A stretch of DNA of 50,103 nt from Pseudomonas rhizoryzae (GCF_005250615.1 NZ_SULM01000020.1:1-50103); one strand, 5' to 3'. Counted from the first letter of the stretch, positions 27,287-36,947 are shown. Numbers and translations are program-made. Notes: a model not told the origin generated them from the letters alone.

Positions 27287-28407
27287 GCGGCCCGACTGCG
27301 GTAAACGACGAACAGTGGATGGCCCGCGCCCTGGCGCTGGCCGCGCTCGGCCGCTACAGCACGGCGCCCAATCCGCGGGTGGGTTGCGTCATCGTTCGTG
27401 ATGGGCTGGTGGTGGGCGAGGGCTGGCATCGCCAGGCTGGCGGGCCCCATGCCGAGGTGCATGCCCTGCGCCAGGCGGGGGAGGCCGCGCGCGGCGCCAC
27501 CGCCTATGTCACCCTGGAACCCTGCAGCCACCATGGCCGCACCCCGCCTTGTGCCGATGCCCTGGTAGCCGCCGGGGTGGCCGAAGTGGTGGCGGCCATG
27601 ACCGATCCCAATCCGCTGGTGGCTGGGCGGGGCCTAGCGCGGCTTACCGCCGCCGGCATCGTCACCCGCGCCGGCGTGCTGGAACACGAGGCGCGAGCGC
27701 TCAATGCCGGCTTCATCCAGCGCATGCTGACCGGCCGACCCTTCGTGCGGGTCAAGCTGGCGCTGAGTCTGGATGGCCGTACCGCCATGGCCAATGGCGA
27801 AAGTCAGTGGATCACCGGACCGGCGGCGCGGCAGAGCGTGCAGCGGCTGCGCGCCGAAGCCGGGGTGGTGATCACCGGGGCCGACACCGTGCTGGCCGAC
27901 GGTGCCCGGCTCACCGTGCGTCAAGCCGAGCTGGGCTTGAGCGGTGAGGCGTTGGAACTGGCCACCTTGCGTACGCCGCAGCGGCTGCTGGTGGACGGCC
28001 GTGGCCGGGTGCCGCTGCACGCGCCTTTTTTCCAGGCCGGCGCCGCGCGGGTCGCAGGCATAGCCGCAGACGACCCCGGCTATGCCGCGGCGGGTCACGA
28101 CTACCTGGCACTGGCTGGGGCCAACTGTCAGGTCGATCTGGCGGCCTTGCTCAGCCGGCTGGGCAGCGAGCAGGTCAACGATGTCCTGGTTGAGGCCGGT
28201 CCGCGCCTCGCCGGTGCCTTCGCCCAGGCCGGACTGGTCGACGAATATCACCTGTTCCTGGCGCCCAAGTTTCTTGGTTCCAGCGCCCGGCCGTTATTGG
28301 ACTGGTCGCTGGAGCACCTGGCCCAGGCACCGCAGCTGGAGATCCTCAGTGCCACGCCCGTAGGCGCGGATCTGCACCTCATCGCGCGGCCAGTACGCGA
28401 CGCCTGA
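27283..28407 (+). CDS. ribD: RibD, bifunctional riboflavin deaminase/reductase
   Basis: Protein of 374 residues carrying out the second and third steps of riboflavin synthesis. The N-terminal cytidine-deaminase-type domain holds HAEVHAL and [15 protein letters not shown] zinc ligands; the C-terminal reductase domain (from about 150) has [24 protein letters not shown] and [14 protein letters not shown]. The ATG at 27283 is inside the nrdR stop. The open frame reads further upstream in nrdR but without RibD similarity. Confidence 0.96.
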   Translation: MSGPTAVNDEQWMARALALAALGRYSTAPNPRVGCVIVRDGLVVGEGWHRQAGGPHAEVHALRQAGEAARGATAYVTLEPCSHHGRTPPCADALVAAGVAEVVAAMTDPNPLVAGRGLARLTAAGIVTRAGVLEHEARALNAGFIQRMLTGRPFVRVKLALSLDGRTAMANGESQWITGPAARQSVQRLRAEAGVVITGADTVLADGARLTVRQAELGLSGEALELATLRTPQRLLVDGRGRVPLHAPFFQAGAARVAGIAADDPGYAAAGHDYLALAGANCQVDLAALLSRLGSEQVNDVLVEAGPRLAGAFAQAGLVDEYHLFLAPKFLGSSARPLLDWSLEHLAQAPQLEILSATPVGADLHLIARPVRDA

Positions 28408-28470
28408 GGCCCCTGGCCTCCCGGCCGTGAACTGTGTTACAAAACCTGCGCTGCTCCTTGCGGGTGGCAA

Positions 28471-28623
28471 GTTCTCAGGGCGGGGTGCAATTCCCCACCG
28501 GCGGTAATGCCCGATCAGTCGGGACGAGCCCGCGAGCGCTCCTTCGTCCTCCGTGGCGGAGGAGGTCAGCAGACCCGGTTGGATTCCGGGGCCGACGGTC
28601 ATAGTCCGGATGAGAGAGAACGG
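28471..28623 (+). ncRNA. FMN riboswitch (RFN element)
   Basis: The conserved RFN blocks are present in order: TCAGGGCGGGGTGCAATTCC with CACCGGCGGTAAT, CAGTCGGGACGAGCCCGCGAGC, GGTCAGCAGACCCGGTT, ATTCCGGGGCCGACGGTCA and TAGTCCGGATGAGAGAGAAC. It lies between ribD and riboflavin synthase and would lower expression of ribC-ribBA-ribH when FMN is high. A promoter with an extended -10 (TGT-TACAAA, 28435-28443) could give a start near 28450. No clear intrinsic terminator follows, which suggests control at translation. Confidence 0.95.
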
Positions 28624-28717
28624 GATAGCCTCGCCTGGCTCGGGTGCAAGCCCCTGTCCGTCTGATTTTCCCTTCTGTCCGTACGCCCTGTTTTTTCACC
28701 GAAACAGGAGTTCGTCG

Positions 28718-28768
28718 ATGTCTAGCTGCACTGCCTTTTCGGCTCCGCCTCCAGGAGGCCTGAGCTGA
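28718..28768 (+). CDS. 16-codon upstream ORF between riboswitch and riboflavin synthase
   Basis: ATG at 28718 follows AGGAG (28706-28710) by 7 bases and encodes MSSCTAFSAPPPGGLS, ending in TGA that shares its last base with the riboflavin synthase ATG (TGATG). A hairpin CCTGTTT...AAACAGG (about 28687-28708) would partly cover its ribosome binding site. Near its end, GCCTCC abuts the AGGAGG of the next gene, so passage of ribosomes could free that site. Coding is inferred from RBS, frame and coupling only. Confidence 0.55.
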   Translation: MSSCTAFSAPPPGGLS

Positions 28769-29430
28769 TGTTCACCGGAATCATCGAAGCCCTCGGCGAG
28801 ATCCGCGCCCTCACGCCCAAGGGTGGCGACGTGCGTCTCTACGTCGCCACCGGCAAGCTGGACCTTGTCGACGTCAAGCTCGGCGACAGCATCGCCGTCA
28901 ATGGGGTCTGCCTCACCGCCGTGGAGCTGCCCGGCGACGGCTTCTGGGCCGACGTCAGTCGCGAAACCCTGAGCCTCACCAGCCTGGGCGCCCTCAAGCC
29001 CGGCAGCAAGGTCAACCTGGAAAAGGCGCTGATGCCCACCAGCCGGCTCGGTGGCCATCTGGTCAGCGGCCACGTGGATGGTTTGGGCGAAGTGGTCTCG
29101 CGCGCCGATAACGCCCGCGCCGTGCAGTTCCGCCTGCGCGCGCCGGCCGAGCTGGCCCGCTACATCGCCCTCAAGGGATCGATCACCGTGGATGGCGTCA
29201 GCCTGACGGTGAACGCGGTGGATGGCGCCGAATTCGAGCTGACCATCGTGCCCCATACCCTGAGCGAGACCATCATGGCCGACTACCGCCCCGGACGCCG
29301 GGTAAACCTGGAGGTGGACCTGCTGGCCCGCTACCTGGAGCGCCTGCTGCTGGGCGACAAGGCCGCCGAATCCGCCAAGGGCGGCGTCACCGAACATTTC
29401 CTCGCCGAACACGGCTATCTGCAGCGCTAA
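28768..29430 (+). CDS. ribC: Riboflavin synthase, alpha subunit
   Basis: Protein of 220 residues made of two similar barrel halves: MFTGIIEALGEI...SIAVNGVCLTAVE and GHLVSGHVDGLGEV...GSITVDGVSLTVNAVD, the duplicated lumazine-binding domains. It turns two 6,7-dimethyl-8-ribityllumazine into riboflavin. Named ribC in P. aeruginosa and E. coli, ribE in many other annotations. AGGAGG (28753-28758) is the RBS; the start overlaps a small upstream ORF. Confidence 0.96.
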   Translation: MFTGIIEALGEIRALTPKGGDVRLYVATGKLDLVDVKLGDSIAVNGVCLTAVELPGDGFWADVSRETLSLTSLGALKPGSKVNLEKALMPTSRLGGHLVSGHVDGLGEVVSRADNARAVQFRLRAPAELARYIALKGSITVDGVSLTVNAVDGAEFELTIVPHTLSETIMADYRPGRRVNLEVDLLARYLERLLLGDKAAESAKGGVTEHFLAEHGYLQR

Positions 29431-29440
29431 GGACAACACC

Positions 29441-30529
29441 GTGGCACTTTCCAGCATCGAAGACATCATCCAGGACATCCGCGCGGGCAAGATGGTCATC
29501 CTCATGGACGACGAGGACCGCGAGAACGAAGGCGACATCATCATCGCCTCCGAATGCGTCACCGCCGAGCACATCAACTTCATGGCCCGCCATGCCCGTG
29601 GCCTGATCTGCATGCCCATGAGCAAGGCGCTCTGCGAGCGTCTCAACCTGCCGATGATGGCCAGCCGCAACGCCTCCGGCTTCGGCACCAAGTTCACCGT
29701 TTCCATCGAGGCCGCCGAGGGCATCAGCACCGGCATCTCCGCCGCCGACCGCGCCCGTACCGTGCAGGCCGCCATCGCCAAGGACGCCAAGCCCGGCGAC
29801 GTGGTCAGCCCCGGCCACATGTTCCCGCTGATGGCCCAGCCCGGTGGCGTGCTGGCCCGCGCCGGTCATACCGAGGCCGCCTGCGACCTGGCGCGCATGG
29901 CCGGCTTCGCCGAGAGCGGGGTGATCTGCGAGGTGATGAACGACGACGGCACCATGGCCCGTCGCGACGAACTCGAAGCCTTCGCCGAGCAGCACGGCCT
30001 CAAGGTTGGCACCATTGCCGACCTGATCCATTACCGCCTGCTCCATGAGCACACCGTCAAGCGTATCGACGAGCAGCCGCTGGAAACCGAACTCGGCTCC
30101 TTCAAGCTGGTGACCTATCGCGACGAGGTGGAAGGCGACGTCCACCTGGCGCTGATCCGTGGCGACCTGGCCAGCCAGGAGCTGCCGCTGGTACGGGTGC
30201 ACAACATGGATCCGCTGCGCGACCTGCTGCAGGTGCACCAGCCGGGCCGCTGGAGTCTGCGCAGCGCCATGGAGCGCGTCGCCCGCGAAGGCGCCGGCGT
30301 GGTGCTGCTGCTTGGCCATTCGCTGGAAGGCGACGACCTGCTGGCGCACCTGCGCGAGCCGCTGCCGGCACCCAAGGCGCTGTCCACCTACAGCACCGTC
30401 GGTGCCGGTTCGCAGATCCTGCGCGACCTGGGCATTCGTCAGATGCGCCTGCTCAGCTCGCCGATGAAGTTCAACGCCATATCCGGCTTCGACCTGGAAG
30501 TAGTAGACTATCTGCCTCCTGAAGAATGA
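29441..30529 (+). CDS. ribB: RibBA-like: 3,4-DHBP synthase with a degenerate GTP cyclohydrolase II domain
   Basis: Protein of 362 residues. Residues 1-200 are DHBP synthase, with DDEDRENEGD, the Mg/ribulose-5-phosphate motif, and GHMFPLMAQPGGVLARAGHTEA. Residues 205-362 have the fold of GTP cyclohydrolase II but lack the zinc motif seen in ribA at 34052 (HSECLTGD...CDCG); here the matching place reads VHNMDPLRDLL. So only the first activity is expected. This two-domain form is usual in Pseudomonas. It follows ribC by 10 bases. Confidence 0.93.
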   Translation: MALSSIEDIIQDIRAGKMVILMDDEDRENEGDIIIASECVTAEHINFMARHARGLICMPMSKALCERLNLPMMASRNASGFGTKFTVSIEAAEGISTGISAADRARTVQAAIAKDAKPGDVVSPGHMFPLMAQPGGVLARAGHTEAACDLARMAGFAESGVICEVMNDDGTMARRDELEAFAEQHGLKVGTIADLIHYRLLHEHTVKRIDEQPLETELGSFKLVTYRDEVEGDVHLALIRGDLASQELPLVRVHNMDPLRDLLQVHQPGRWSLRSAMERVAREGAGVVLLLGHSLEGDDLLAHLREPLPAPKALSTYSTVGAGSQILRDLGIRQMRLLSSPMKFNAISGFDLEVVDYLPPEE

Positions 30530-30638
30530 CCCTTCCGCCTGGCGCGCCTGCCCAGGTGGTGTGGCGCGCTTCACCTGGATTTCCACGGACGGCCTGGCGA
30601 TTGCCGGCCGTCCGGCTCTTTGACAACTGGACCCGCAC

Positions 30639-31115
30639 ATGAACATCAAGACCTTTGAAGGCACCTTCATCGCTCCCCAAGGCCGCTTCGCCCTGGTGGT
30701 CGGCCGCTTCAACAGCTTCGTCGTCGAGAGCCTGCTGCAGGGCGCCATCGACGCCCTGGTGCGTCACGGCATCAAGCCGGACGACCTGACCATCATCCGC
30801 GTCCCCGGCGCCTTCGAGATCCCGCTGGCCGTGCAGAAGATCGCCCAGCGCGACGAATTCGACGCCATCATCGCCCTCGGCGCGGTGATCCGTGGCGGTA
30901 CCCCCCACTTCGAATACGTGGCCGGCGAGTGCACCAAGGGCCTGGCCCAGGTCTCCATGGAATTCGGCGTCCCGGTGTCCTTCGGCGTCCTGACCGTCGA
31001 TTCCATCGAGCAGGCCATCGAGCGCTCCGGCACCAAGGCCGGCAACAAAGGCGCCGAAGCCGCGCTGTCCGCCCTGGAAATGGTCAGCCTGCTGGCGCAG
31101 TTGGAGGCCAAGTGA
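30639..31115 (+). CDS. ribH: Lumazine synthase (beta subunit of riboflavin synthase)
   Basis: Protein of 158 residues ([20 protein letters not shown]) joining DHBP and the ribityl-pyrimidine to make lumazine. Motifs: [43 protein letters not shown] with the catalytic His, and [17 protein letters not shown]. Also called ribE. Its stop overlaps the nusB GTG by four bases. Confidence 0.96.
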   Translation: MNIKTFEGTFIAPQGRFALVVGRFNSFVVESLLQGAIDALVRHGIKPDDLTIIRVPGAFEIPLAVQKIAQRDEFDAIIALGAVIRGGTPHFEYVAGECTKGLAQVSMEFGVPVSFGVLTVDSIEQAIERSGTKAGNKGAEAALSALEMVSLLAQLEAK

Positions 31116-31603
31116 GCGGCGATCTGAACCAGCCCGCGGCCGGCAAGCCCGCGGGCAAGAAAGCCCCCACCGGCAAACTGGCGGCGCGTCGCGAAGCGCG
31201 CAGCCTGCTGGTCCAGGCCCTGTACCAGTGGCACATGGCGGGCCAGGCGATCAACGAGATCGAGGCGCAGTTTCGCGTCGATAATGATTTCGCCAAGGTC
31301 GACGGCGCCTACTTCCATGAAATCATCCATGGCGTACCGGCCAACAAGAGCGAGATCGACGGTCTGATCCTGCCCTGCCTGGATCGCGCCATGGACGAGG
31401 TCGACCCGGTCGAGCTGGCCGTGCTGCGGCTGTCCTGCTACGAGTTGCTCAAGCGCATCGACGTGCCCTATCGCGTGGTGATCAACGAGGGCATCGAGCT
31501 GGCGAAGATCTTCGGCGCCACCGACGGCCACAAGTTCGTCAATGGCGTGCTGGACAAGCTGGCGCCCACACTGCGTAGCGCCGAGTTGCGCGGCAAGCGC
31601 TGA
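31112..31603 (+). CDS. nusB: Transcription antitermination factor NusB
   Basis: Protein of 163 residues, an all-helical partner of S10/NusE at boxA in rRNA transcripts. [20 protein letters not shown] and [46 protein letters not shown] are family signatures. The GTG at 31112 overlaps the ribH stop (GTGA); no ATG is available nearby. A Lys/Ala-rich N-terminal 25 residues is longer than in E. coli. Confidence 0.95.
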   Translation: MSGDLNQPAAGKPAGKKAPTGKLAARREARSLLVQALYQWHMAGQAINEIEAQFRVDNDFAKVDGAYFHEIIHGVPANKSEIDGLILPCLDRAMDEVDPVELAVLRLSCYELLKRIDVPYRVVINEGIELAKIFGATDGHKFVNGVLDKLAPTLRSAELRGKR

Positions 31604-31618
31604 GTCGCCTGCGCCGGC

Positions 31619-32575
31619 ATGGGTGAATTCGAACTCATCCGCCGTTATTTCGCCGCGGCGCCCTGCGCCCGTGGCGGTCCCGGCGTGGCCCTGGGCATTG
31701 GTGACGACTGCGCCCTGCTGGCGCTCGCGCCCGGCGAACAACTGGCGGTCTCCACCGATACCCTGACCGCCGGGGTGCACTTTCCCGATCCCTGCCCGAA
31801 TGCCTTCGGCCTCGGCCAGCGCGCCCTGGCGGTGAGCGCCAGCGACCTGGCCGCCATGGGCGCCGCCCCCCTGGGCTTCACCCTGGCGCTGACCCTGCCG
31901 AGCGTCGAGCCGGCTTGGCTGGAAGACCTGGCCAGGGGACTCGGCGCCATGGCCGAGCGGTGCGACCTGCGCCTAGTGGGCGGTGATACCACCCGCGGGC
32001 CGCTCTCTCTTACCCTCACGGTCTTTGGCCGGGTGCCGGTCGGTCAGGCCCTGCTGCGCAGCGGCGCCCGGCCGGGTGATCTGCTGTGCCTGGGTGGTGC
32101 GCCTGGCGAGGCGGGCGGGGCCTTGCCCTTCGTGCTGGGCCAGCGTGCTCCGACCGGATCTTCCAGTGAGCATCTGCTGGCGCGCTACTGGGCGCCACAG
32201 CCGCAATTCGGTCTCGGACTCTGGTTGCGTGGCCGGGCGACGGCGGCCCAGGATGTCTCCGATGGCCTGGTGGCCGACTGTGGCCACATCGCCACGGCGT
32301 CCGGGGTCCGGCTGGTGCTGGAGACGGCGCGCCTGCCGATCAGCTCCGCGCTGGCCGAACTCTTTCCCGCCGACGAGGTGCTGCGTCTGGCGTTGGGCGC
32401 TGGTGACGACTATCTACTGGTGTTCACCCTACCGCCGGAGCAGGCGCCGGCCCTGGCCGCCGCCTGGCCCGAGGCGCAGGTGATCGGTCGGGTCGAGGCA
32501 GGCTCGGGTGTGCAGGTCCGCGATGCCCAAGGCCAGCTCCTAACGGCGGTGCAGGCCGGTTTCCAACATTTCTAG
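31619..32575 (+). CDS. thiL: Thiamine-monophosphate kinase
   Basis: Protein of 318 residues that phosphorylates TMP to the cofactor TPP. Motifs: GIGDDCALLALAPGEQLAVSTDTLTAGVHF with the metal-binding Asp residues, LAVSASDLAAMGAAPLGFTL, and LVGGDTTRGPLSLTLTVFG. DVSDGLVADCGHIA is also conserved. It lies 15 bases after nusB, the usual nusB-thiL-pgpA order. Confidence 0.96.
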   Translation: MGEFELIRRYFAAAPCARGGPGVALGIGDDCALLALAPGEQLAVSTDTLTAGVHFPDPCPNAFGLGQRALAVSASDLAAMGAAPLGFTLALTLPSVEPAWLEDLARGLGAMAERCDLRLVGGDTTRGPLSLTLTVFGRVPVGQALLRSGARPGDLLCLGGAPGEAGGALPFVLGQRAPTGSSSEHLLARYWAPQPQFGLGLWLRGRATAAQDVSDGLVADCGHIATASGVRLVLETARLPISSALAELFPADEVLRLALGAGDDYLLVFTLPPEQAPALAAAWPEAQVIGRVEAGSGVQVRDAQGQLLTAVQAGFQHF

Positions 32576-32598
32576 CGCCCTGGCGCGGAGTCCTTTCC

Positions 32599-33108
32599 TT
32601 GAGCGAACAGCAAGCCCCCGCCCAGCCGGCCCCCCCTTCGGTCTGGCGCGATCCCTGGCACTTCCTGGCCTTCGGCCTGGGCTCCGGCACCCTGCCCAAG
32701 GCGCCCGGCACCTGGGGTTCGCTGATCGCCTTACCCTTCGTGCCGCTGTGGCAACTGCTCACTGGCTGGAGCTATCCGCTGCTGCTGGTGATCCTGACGC
32801 TGTTCGGCTGCTGGCTGTGCGGCAAGGTCGCCCGGGAGCTAGGCGTGCATGACCACGAAGGCATCGTCTGGGACGAGATGGTCGGCATCTGGATCACCTT
32901 CTGGCTGGTGCCACCGGGGTTGATCTGGCTGCTGGTGGGTTTCGTCGCCTTCCGCGTGCTAGACATCTGCAAGCCCTGGCCAATCCGCTGGCTGGATGTC
33001 AATGTCCGCGGCGGCGTCGGCATCATGGTCGACGATGTGCTGGCCGGCGTGATCGCCTGGCTGGTGGTTCAGGGATTACATCTCGGTTGGGGTCATCTCG
33101 TCGGCTGA
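32599..33108 (+). CDS. pgpA: Phosphatidylglycerophosphatase A
   Basis: Protein of 169 residues in the inner membrane, removing phosphate from PGP to give phosphatidylglycerol. GSGTLPKAPGTWGSLIALP is the family start motif, followed by the membrane segments, EGIVWDEMVGIWITF with the catalytic acidic residues, and DDVLAGVIAWLVV. Start is TTG (reading MSEQQAPAQP), after GGAG at 32587-32590; an ATG closer to the domain is absent. Confidence 0.93.
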   Translation: MSEQQAPAQPAPPSVWRDPWHFLAFGLGSGTLPKAPGTWGSLIALPFVPLWQLLTGWSYPLLLVILTLFGCWLCGKVARELGVHDHEGIVWDEMVGIWITFWLVPPGLIWLLVGFVAFRVLDICKPWPIRWLDVNVRGGVGIMVDDVLAGVIAWLVVQGLHLGWGHLVG

Positions 33109-33134
33109 CGAGACACAGGCCCAAGGAGCAGGGC

Positions 33135-33767
33135 TTGAAAAGATTGGGGGCGTGCGGCCTCATGCTGGCCGTCGGCACCCTTGCCTGGGCGCAGCCCCAG
33201 GTCAGGGTGGTGGGCTTGTTCAATGGGGCGGCGGTGGTCAACGTCAACGGCCAGCGCAAGCTGCTCAAGGTCGGGCAACGGCTGGATGACGTCGAGGTGG
33301 TCAGCGCGGACGCCCAGCAAGCGGTACTGCGCATCGACGGTCGGACCCAGACCTTCACCCTCGACCGCGAATACAGCGACGGCTACAGCACCCCGCAGCG
33401 CCGGGAATTCAGCATCCCCCGCAGCAACAACGGCCATTACCAGGTCACCGCCTCGATCAATGGTCGACCGGTCGCGCTGCTGGTGGACACCGGCGCCACC
33501 AGCGTCGCCCTGAGCGGCGCCCAGGCCGATCAACTGGGGATCAGATACCGCGACGGCACCCCGGGCTGGGTGGAGACCGCCAGTGGCCATGCCCGCGCCT
33601 GGCGCACCACCCTCACCCAGGTCCGCCTGGGCGACGTCGAGGTGGTGGGCGTGGAGGCCATGGTGCTGGAGGGCAACTATCCGAGCCAGGGCCTGCTGGG
33701 CATGAGCTTCCTCAACCGGGTCGGTTGGCGCGAGGCTCAGGGTGTCCTCTACGTCCAGGCGCGCTGA
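33135..33767 (+). CDS. Periplasmic retroviral-type aspartic protease
   Basis: Protein of 210 residues from a TTG start with AAGGAG (33122-33127), beginning with a signal peptide (MKRLGACGLMLAVGTLAWAQ when the TTG is read as Met). The C-terminal half is the single-domain aspartic protease family found in Proteobacteria: VALLVDTGATSVALSGAQADQLGI carries the catalytic Asp-Thr-Gly, and NYPSQGLLGMSFLNRVGW is the closing motif. As a single domain it would act as a dimer. Natural substrate unknown. The stop codon abuts a MITE-like element, so the original 3' flank has been changed. Confidence 0.82.
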   Translation: MKRLGACGLMLAVGTLAWAQPQVRVVGLFNGAAVVNVNGQRKLLKVGQRLDDVEVVSADAQQAVLRIDGRTQTFTLDREYSDGYSTPQRREFSIPRSNNGHYQVTASINGRPVALLVDTGATSVALSGAQADQLGIRYRDGTPGWVETASGHARAWRTTLTQVRLGDVEVVGVEAMVLEGNYPSQGLLGMSFLNRVGWREAQGVLYVQAR

Positions 33768-33953
33768 GAGCCTGTTCATAATCTGCTGCGCGTCGGCCAA
33801 ACCGCGTTGAAAATGGCCTGGGTCGCCAGCCCGGTCAGAATGCTCATTTACCACTCGTAAACTCGTTCGCGAGCCCGGTCCGCTTCCTCAGCCCTTTTCG
33901 TGGGGCCGCCTAGGCCTTGTTTGGCTCTAGCTCGCGAGATTTTAAACAGGCTC
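33768..33953. mobile_element. 186-bp MITE-like element with terminal inverted repeats
   Basis: GAGCCTGTTCATAATCT at the left end matches the reverse complement of AGATTTTAAACAGGCTC at the right end at 15 of 17 positions. The interior contains no ORF of note but has the hairpin TTTAC-CACTC-GTAAA (about 33847-33861). The layout of short inverted ends, no transposase and intergenic position fits a non-autonomous element moved by a transposase elsewhere. No clear target duplication is seen. Other copies would be expected outside this window. Confidence 0.7.
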
Positions 33954-34051
33954 TAATAGATCGCGACGTGTCATCGTCATAACCCCTGGCGATGACGCCG
34001 GGGGCGGGGAAAAGGTTACAATGTACGTCTTTCCCCGCCAGGAGCCCGCAG

Positions 34052-34672
34052 GTGTCCGTCGTCTTTGTCGCCGCCTCCCAACTGCCCACCCCCTTCGGCC
34101 TGTTCACCATGCACGGTTTCCTCGACGAGACCGATGGCAAGGAACACGTCGCCCTGACCTTCGGTGACGTGGCCGATGGCGAACCGGTCCTAGGACGGCT
34201 GCATTCCGAGTGTCTGACCGGCGACGCCCTGTTCAGCCTGAGATGCGACTGTGGCTTCCAGCTGGAAGCGGCGCTGCGTGCCATCGCCGAAGCCGGGCGT
34301 GGCGTGTTGCTGTATCTGCGTCAGGAAGGGCGCGGCATCGGCCTGCTCAACAAGATCCGCGCCTATGAACTGCAGGATGCCGGTGCCGATACCGTGGAAG
34401 CCAACGAGCGCCTGGGTTTCGGTGCCGACCAGCGCACCTACGCCCTGTGCAAGCCGATGCTCGACCACCTCGGCGTGACCGCGCTGCGGCTGATGACCAA
34501 CAATCCGCGCAAGGTCAAGGCGCTCGAGGCCCTGGGCATCCCGGTGGCCGAGCGGGTGCCGCTGCAGGAAGGTCTCAATCCACATAACCGCCGCTATCTA
34601 CTGACCAAGGCCGGCAAGCTCGGCCACATGCTCGGCAATCTGCATCAGAACGAAGAGACCGCCGAGTCCTGA
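34052..34672 (+). CDS. ribA: GTP cyclohydrolase II
   Basis: Protein of 206 residues with GTG start ([20 protein letters not shown]) after CCAGGAG (34039-34045). It opens GTP in the first committed step of riboflavin synthesis. Zinc-binding and catalytic motif [22 protein letters not shown] and [20 protein letters not shown] are intact. This active copy complements the dead domain of RibBA. Upstream, TACAAT (34017-34022) is a candidate -10, and GTCATCG/CGATGAC (33970-33996) is an inverted repeat of unknown role. The stop directly abuts the end of the convergent chemoreceptor gene. Confidence 0.96.
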   Translation: MSVVFVAASQLPTPFGLFTMHGFLDETDGKEHVALTFGDVADGEPVLGRLHSECLTGDALFSLRCDCGFQLEAALRAIAEAGRGVLLYLRQEGRGIGLLNKIRAYELQDAGADTVEANERLGFGADQRTYALCKPMLDHLGVTALRLMTNNPRKVKALEALGIPVAERVPLQEGLNPHNRRYLLTKAGKLGHMLGNLHQNEETAES

Positions 34673-36829
34673 TCAACCGGCCGTGCGCGCCGGCTCCAGG
34701 CGCTGTGCGGCCTCTTGCAGTTCCAGTACCTGCTGATCCACGTTGCGGCTGGCGCCGAGGGTGGCCTGGGCCAGCTCGGCGCTACGCCTGGCCTGGTCCA
34801 GACTGGCCTCGGTGCGGACCTGCAACTGGTTGCCACTGGCGTCCAGTGCTGCCAGGGTGTGGCTGATGTGGGTCAGGTGCTCCTGCAGGGCACCGACATC
34901 GCGGTCGATGGCGCCGAGCGCTTGCTGGGCCTGGTCCGAGCGACTGCGCGAGGTCTGGGCGTCTTCCTTGCAGCGTTGCATGGCGGCCACCGCTTGCTCC
35001 GACAGCGCGCGGATCTGGTCGAGAATGCTGGCGATCTCTCGGGTCGAGTCCGCTGAGTGATTGGCCAGGCGCCGCACCTCGTCGGCCACCACGGCGAAAC
35101 CACGTCCCTGATCGCCAGCGCGAGCCGCTTCGATGGCGGCGTTGAGCGCCAGCAGGTTGGTCTGCTCGGCGATGCCGCGAATGGTATCGGTGACATGGCG
35201 TACCGCGTGGGTCTGCTCGTTCAGCGCGCCTATGGTGCCGGCGGAGGCGCCTATGGTGCCATCGAGGGTCTCCAGATCCCGCGCGACCTGGCTCACCAGC
35301 AGGTTGCCGTGGTCGCTGCCACTGCGGGCGCGAACCGACAGGCCACTGCTGTCGCGCACATGGATGGCCATCTCCTGGCTGCCCTGGAGCATCGCCTGCA
35401 TGGCCTGGGCGTTGGCCTCGGCCGCCTGGCGCTGTTGTTCGGCTTCCTGGCTGGCGTGCTGGGCGCCGCGCTGGAGGCCTTCGGCATCCGTGCTCAGGGC
35501 GCGGGTGACCTGCTTGACGGTCTGCAGCGAGGTATCGAGGCGATCGACGAAGCTGTTGATCCAGACGGCCAACTCACCGGTCTCGTCGGCGCGAAAGCCC
35601 TGGCGATCCAGCCGCTGGTCGAGACTGGCGCCGCACTCGGCGATGTCGAGAAAGAAATCGCCCAGGCGTTGCAGACGTCGGGTGCAGGGTCCGACCACCA
35701 GGCCGGCGTACAGGGCCAATGCCAGGGCGGCGCTGCCCAGGCCGAAGGCCTCTTGCCAGGCCGGTTGCCAGAGGCTCAGGGCCGCCTGCAGACCCCAGGC
35801 ACCACCGGCCAGCAGCAAGGCGCCGAGCAGCAGGTGCTGAGTCAGGCTGCCGCCGCGATAGGCTTCTTCCAGATCCGCTTCGCAGAGCAGCCCCCAGGTA
35901 TCCGGCGAGCCGGGTAACTGCAGGGTGAGGCCGGCACCGATCACCGGGATGTGGCGGTAGTCGGAATAGCCCGGATAGGCGACGAACAGATTGCGCCCCT
36001 TGCGAATGGTCTCGCGCACCCCGGGGTGCAGTTCCTTGGTCGCCGGCGCGGTGAATTTCAGCTCGAATTCGGTGTGCTCGCGTACCCGTACCGTACCGAA
36101 GGGGGTAGCGACGCCCTGCTTGAGGTTGTCGCCGGCGGTGAAGGTGGTGTCCTCGAAGCGTGAGCGCGACAGCGCGGTGCCGGGCGCTATGCTGGGATCG
36201 GCGACCGCCTTGACCATGAACAGGTAGTTGTCGCCGGAATCCGGAAAGACATGCCCGGCCTCGCGCTGGATGAGATCGCTGAGGACGTCGTTGGGCAGGC
36301 GCAGGCAGAGGCAACCCAGCGGCTTGCCGGCCTGGCGCAGCGGCTGGTGGAACATCAGGGTGACGGCGTCGTGGAAGGCCGAGGTGGTCGGGCCCAGGGC
36401 GAGGGTGACCGGATCGCGATAGGGGCCTTGCAGGAAGGGGGCTTGCAGACCACGGGTCAGGGCGGCGGCCTCGTGGCGGCTACCCTGGCGCTGGCGCGCC
36501 GTGGACGCGAGGATCAGGCCCTGGGTATCTACCACGAAAAGCTCTGAGGCATCGGCGAGATGGAGCAGCGCTTCGTCCAGGCTGCGCGGGTCCAGCTGGG
36601 GCCAGCCGATTTCCAGCACCCTGGCGATGCGTTCCAGCTGCTGCCAGTGCCGCTGGGTCCAGGTCAATAACAGGTCACGACGGGTACTGGCCAGACCTGC
36701 GAAGGTCTTTTCCAGGCGCGCCTGGCGGCCGCCGTTGCGCAAGCAGGCCCAACTGCGGGCCACTTTGCCATTGCGACCCAGCCAGGGCAGCCAGCGGCGC
36801 TCTCGACCGCTCAGATCCATATCGCTCAT
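34673..36829 (-). CDS. Methyl-accepting chemotaxis protein with N-terminal sensor before the membrane hairpin
   Basis: Protein of 718 residues. The signalling domain is clear, with the hairpin tip [24 protein letters not shown] (about 551-573) that binds CheA/CheW, and a HAMP-like region near 383-437. Two membrane segments are at about 331-352 ([20 protein letters not shown]) and 362-382. The first 330 residues form a Cache/PAS-like sensor ([36 protein letters not shown]) but start with charged residues and show no N-terminal anchor, so the sensor would face the cytoplasm. ATG at 36829 follows AAGGA by 8 bases; a TTG at 36850 is the alternative. Ligand unknown. Confidence 0.9.
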   Translation of the reverse strand: MSDMDLSGRERRWLPWLGRNGKVARSWACLRNGGRQARLEKTFAGLASTRRDLLLTWTQRHWQQLERIARVLEIGWPQLDPRSLDEALLHLADASELFVVDTQGLILASTARQRQGSRHEAAALTRGLQAPFLQGPYRDPVTLALGPTTSAFHDAVTLMFHQPLRQAGKPLGCLCLRLPNDVLSDLIQREAGHVFPDSGDNYLFMVKAVADPSIAPGTALSRSRFEDTTFTAGDNLKQGVATPFGTVRVREHTEFELKFTAPATKELHPGVRETIRKGRNLFVAYPGYSDYRHIPVIGAGLTLQLPGSPDTWGLLCEADLEEAYRGGSLTQHLLLGALLLAGGAWGLQAALSLWQPAWQEAFGLGSAALALALYAGLVVGPCTRRLQRLGDFFLDIAECGASLDQRLDRQGFRADETGELAVWINSFVDRLDTSLQTVKQVTRALSTDAEGLQRGAQHASQEAEQQRQAAEANAQAMQAMLQGSQEMAIHVRDSSGLSVRARSGSDHGNLLVSQVARDLETLDGTIGASAGTIGALNEQTHAVRHVTDTIRGIAEQTNLLALNAAIEAARAGDQGRGFAVVADEVRRLANHSADSTREIASILDQIRALSEQAVAAMQRCKEDAQTSRSRSDQAQQALGAIDRDVGALQEHLTHISHTLAALDASGNQLQVRTEASLDQARRSAELAQATLGASRNVDQQVLELQEAAQRLEPARTAG

Positions 36830-36947
36830 CACACCTATCCTTGCTGCCAAGATGATTCAGGTCATCGGCCAGCATGGGTCGGGCTTTAATCCCGTGCTAG
36901 AGCGGTTTGACGAGGCGTCGGCACCGCCGGATCAGCGGTGCGCCAGG

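Noticed and set aside
28553-28768. 71-codon frame across the FMN riboswitch
   Set aside because: The riboswitch explains conservation there; only the last 17 codons, from the ATG at 28718 with its own RBS, are kept as a candidate small ORF.
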